From assembly GCA_027062165.1 (NCBI GenBank), contig JAMOTU010000224.1, positions 1-16,380 on the forward strand: 16,380 bases of DNA, read 5' to 3'. This stretch comes from Candidatus Altimarinota bacterium (lineage in GTDB: Bacteria > Patescibacteriota > Gracilibacteria > Absconditabacterales > Absconditicoccaceae). Position 1 is the stretch's first letter. Each line of letters begins with the position of its first letter. The notes under the pieces were generated by a model. It searched no databases. It saw nothing but the letters and a program-made list of their open reading frames with translations, and was not told the DNA's origin. Position numbers and translations under genes: made by a program. This document shows, piece by piece, positions 16,249-16,380 of this stretch.

Positions 16249-16380
16249 ACAATTCGAGCCAAAAAATTTTTTTCTATCTTATGACAATATAAGTTCTTAC
16301 AACCTAGTTGAAAACATCATACACAAGGAAGATTTTGGGATATATAAGTTGTGTTAGGGTTTGTTAGACTTTGATATATT
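16227..16380 (-). CDS. Probable GT9 (heptosyltransferase-like) glycosyltransferase, C-terminal fragment
   Basis: The gene enters from the right edge on the minus strand and ends at TAA (16229-16227); 50 residues are visible. They read SLTNPNTTYISQNLPCVGCF, then QLGCKNLYCHKI, and a final helix ARIVSSIIKN. The pattern NLPCxxC, two more cysteines, then a hydrophobic helix ending V..II matches the C-terminus of family 9 glycosyltransferases (ADP-heptose:LPS heptosyltransferase-like), where TNP comes from the nucleotide-sugar site. In organisms without LPS such enzymes modify other surface glycans. One TGA (VGC) reads as Gly. The catalytic part lies outside the window, so the call rests on a short tail. 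Confidence 0.5.

Overview
The window comes from an AT-rich bacterium that reads UGA as glycine instead of stop. Every long gene carries many in-frame TGA codons, and they fall where well-known families have conserved glycines: the switch and gamma-domain glycines of FtsK, the GGGSGT loop of a LOG-family protein, the lipobox of a membrane-fusion lipoprotein. TAA and TAG still end genes. This is genetic code 25, known from the candidate phyla Gracilibacteria (BD1-5) and Absconditabacteria (SR1) of the CPR/Patescibacteria; I cannot say which from sequence alone. Under the standard code these genes look shattered; under code 25 they are long and intact.

Layout, left to right. (1) 2-454: C-terminal end of a DUF4143-type AAA ATPase. 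(2) 657-911: a small exported or membrane-anchored protein behind a good sigma70-like promoter. (3) About 912-1478: degraded or frameshifted coding sequence. (4) 1500-2255: a short PfkB-family sugar/nucleoside kinase. (5) 2405-2600: a leader with a run of five His codons, a strong first hairpin, a long competing antiterminator helix and an intrinsic terminator, laid out like a ribosome-mediated attenuator, in front of (6) 2623-3174, a TIGR00725/LOG-like Rossmann protein. (7) 3188-3431: a broken gene. (8) 3503-4345 and 4375-6324: two unrecognised coiled-coil proteins, apparently one transcription unit with a promoter in front and an intrinsic terminator behind, each holding a 21-bp heptad tandem repeat. 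(9) 6638-8566 and 8592-11999: a lipoprotein membrane-fusion protein and an RND transporter forming an efflux operon behind a 16-bp perfect palindrome and promoter. (10) Complement 12006-13070: a TDT/TehA/SLAC1-type anion channel or transporter, converging on the RND gene with only 6 bp between. (11) 13251-13970 and 13999-16158: a Bax-inhibitor-1 family membrane protein and the DNA translocase FtsK, probably co-transcribed. (12) Complement 16227 to the window end: C-terminus of a probable GT9 (heptosyltransferase-like) glycosyltransferase.

The most interesting item is the attenuator at 2405-2600. Its three helices (leader hairpin, antiterminator, terminator) are mutually exclusive by direct base pairing, and the His codons lie in the first arm, as in classical his leaders. 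Here the leader peptide would be readable only if UGA is glycine, and the downstream gene is not a known histidine gene. None of the intact genes has a recognisable Shine-Dalgarno sequence. No tRNA, rRNA, CRISPR array or transposase was seen.
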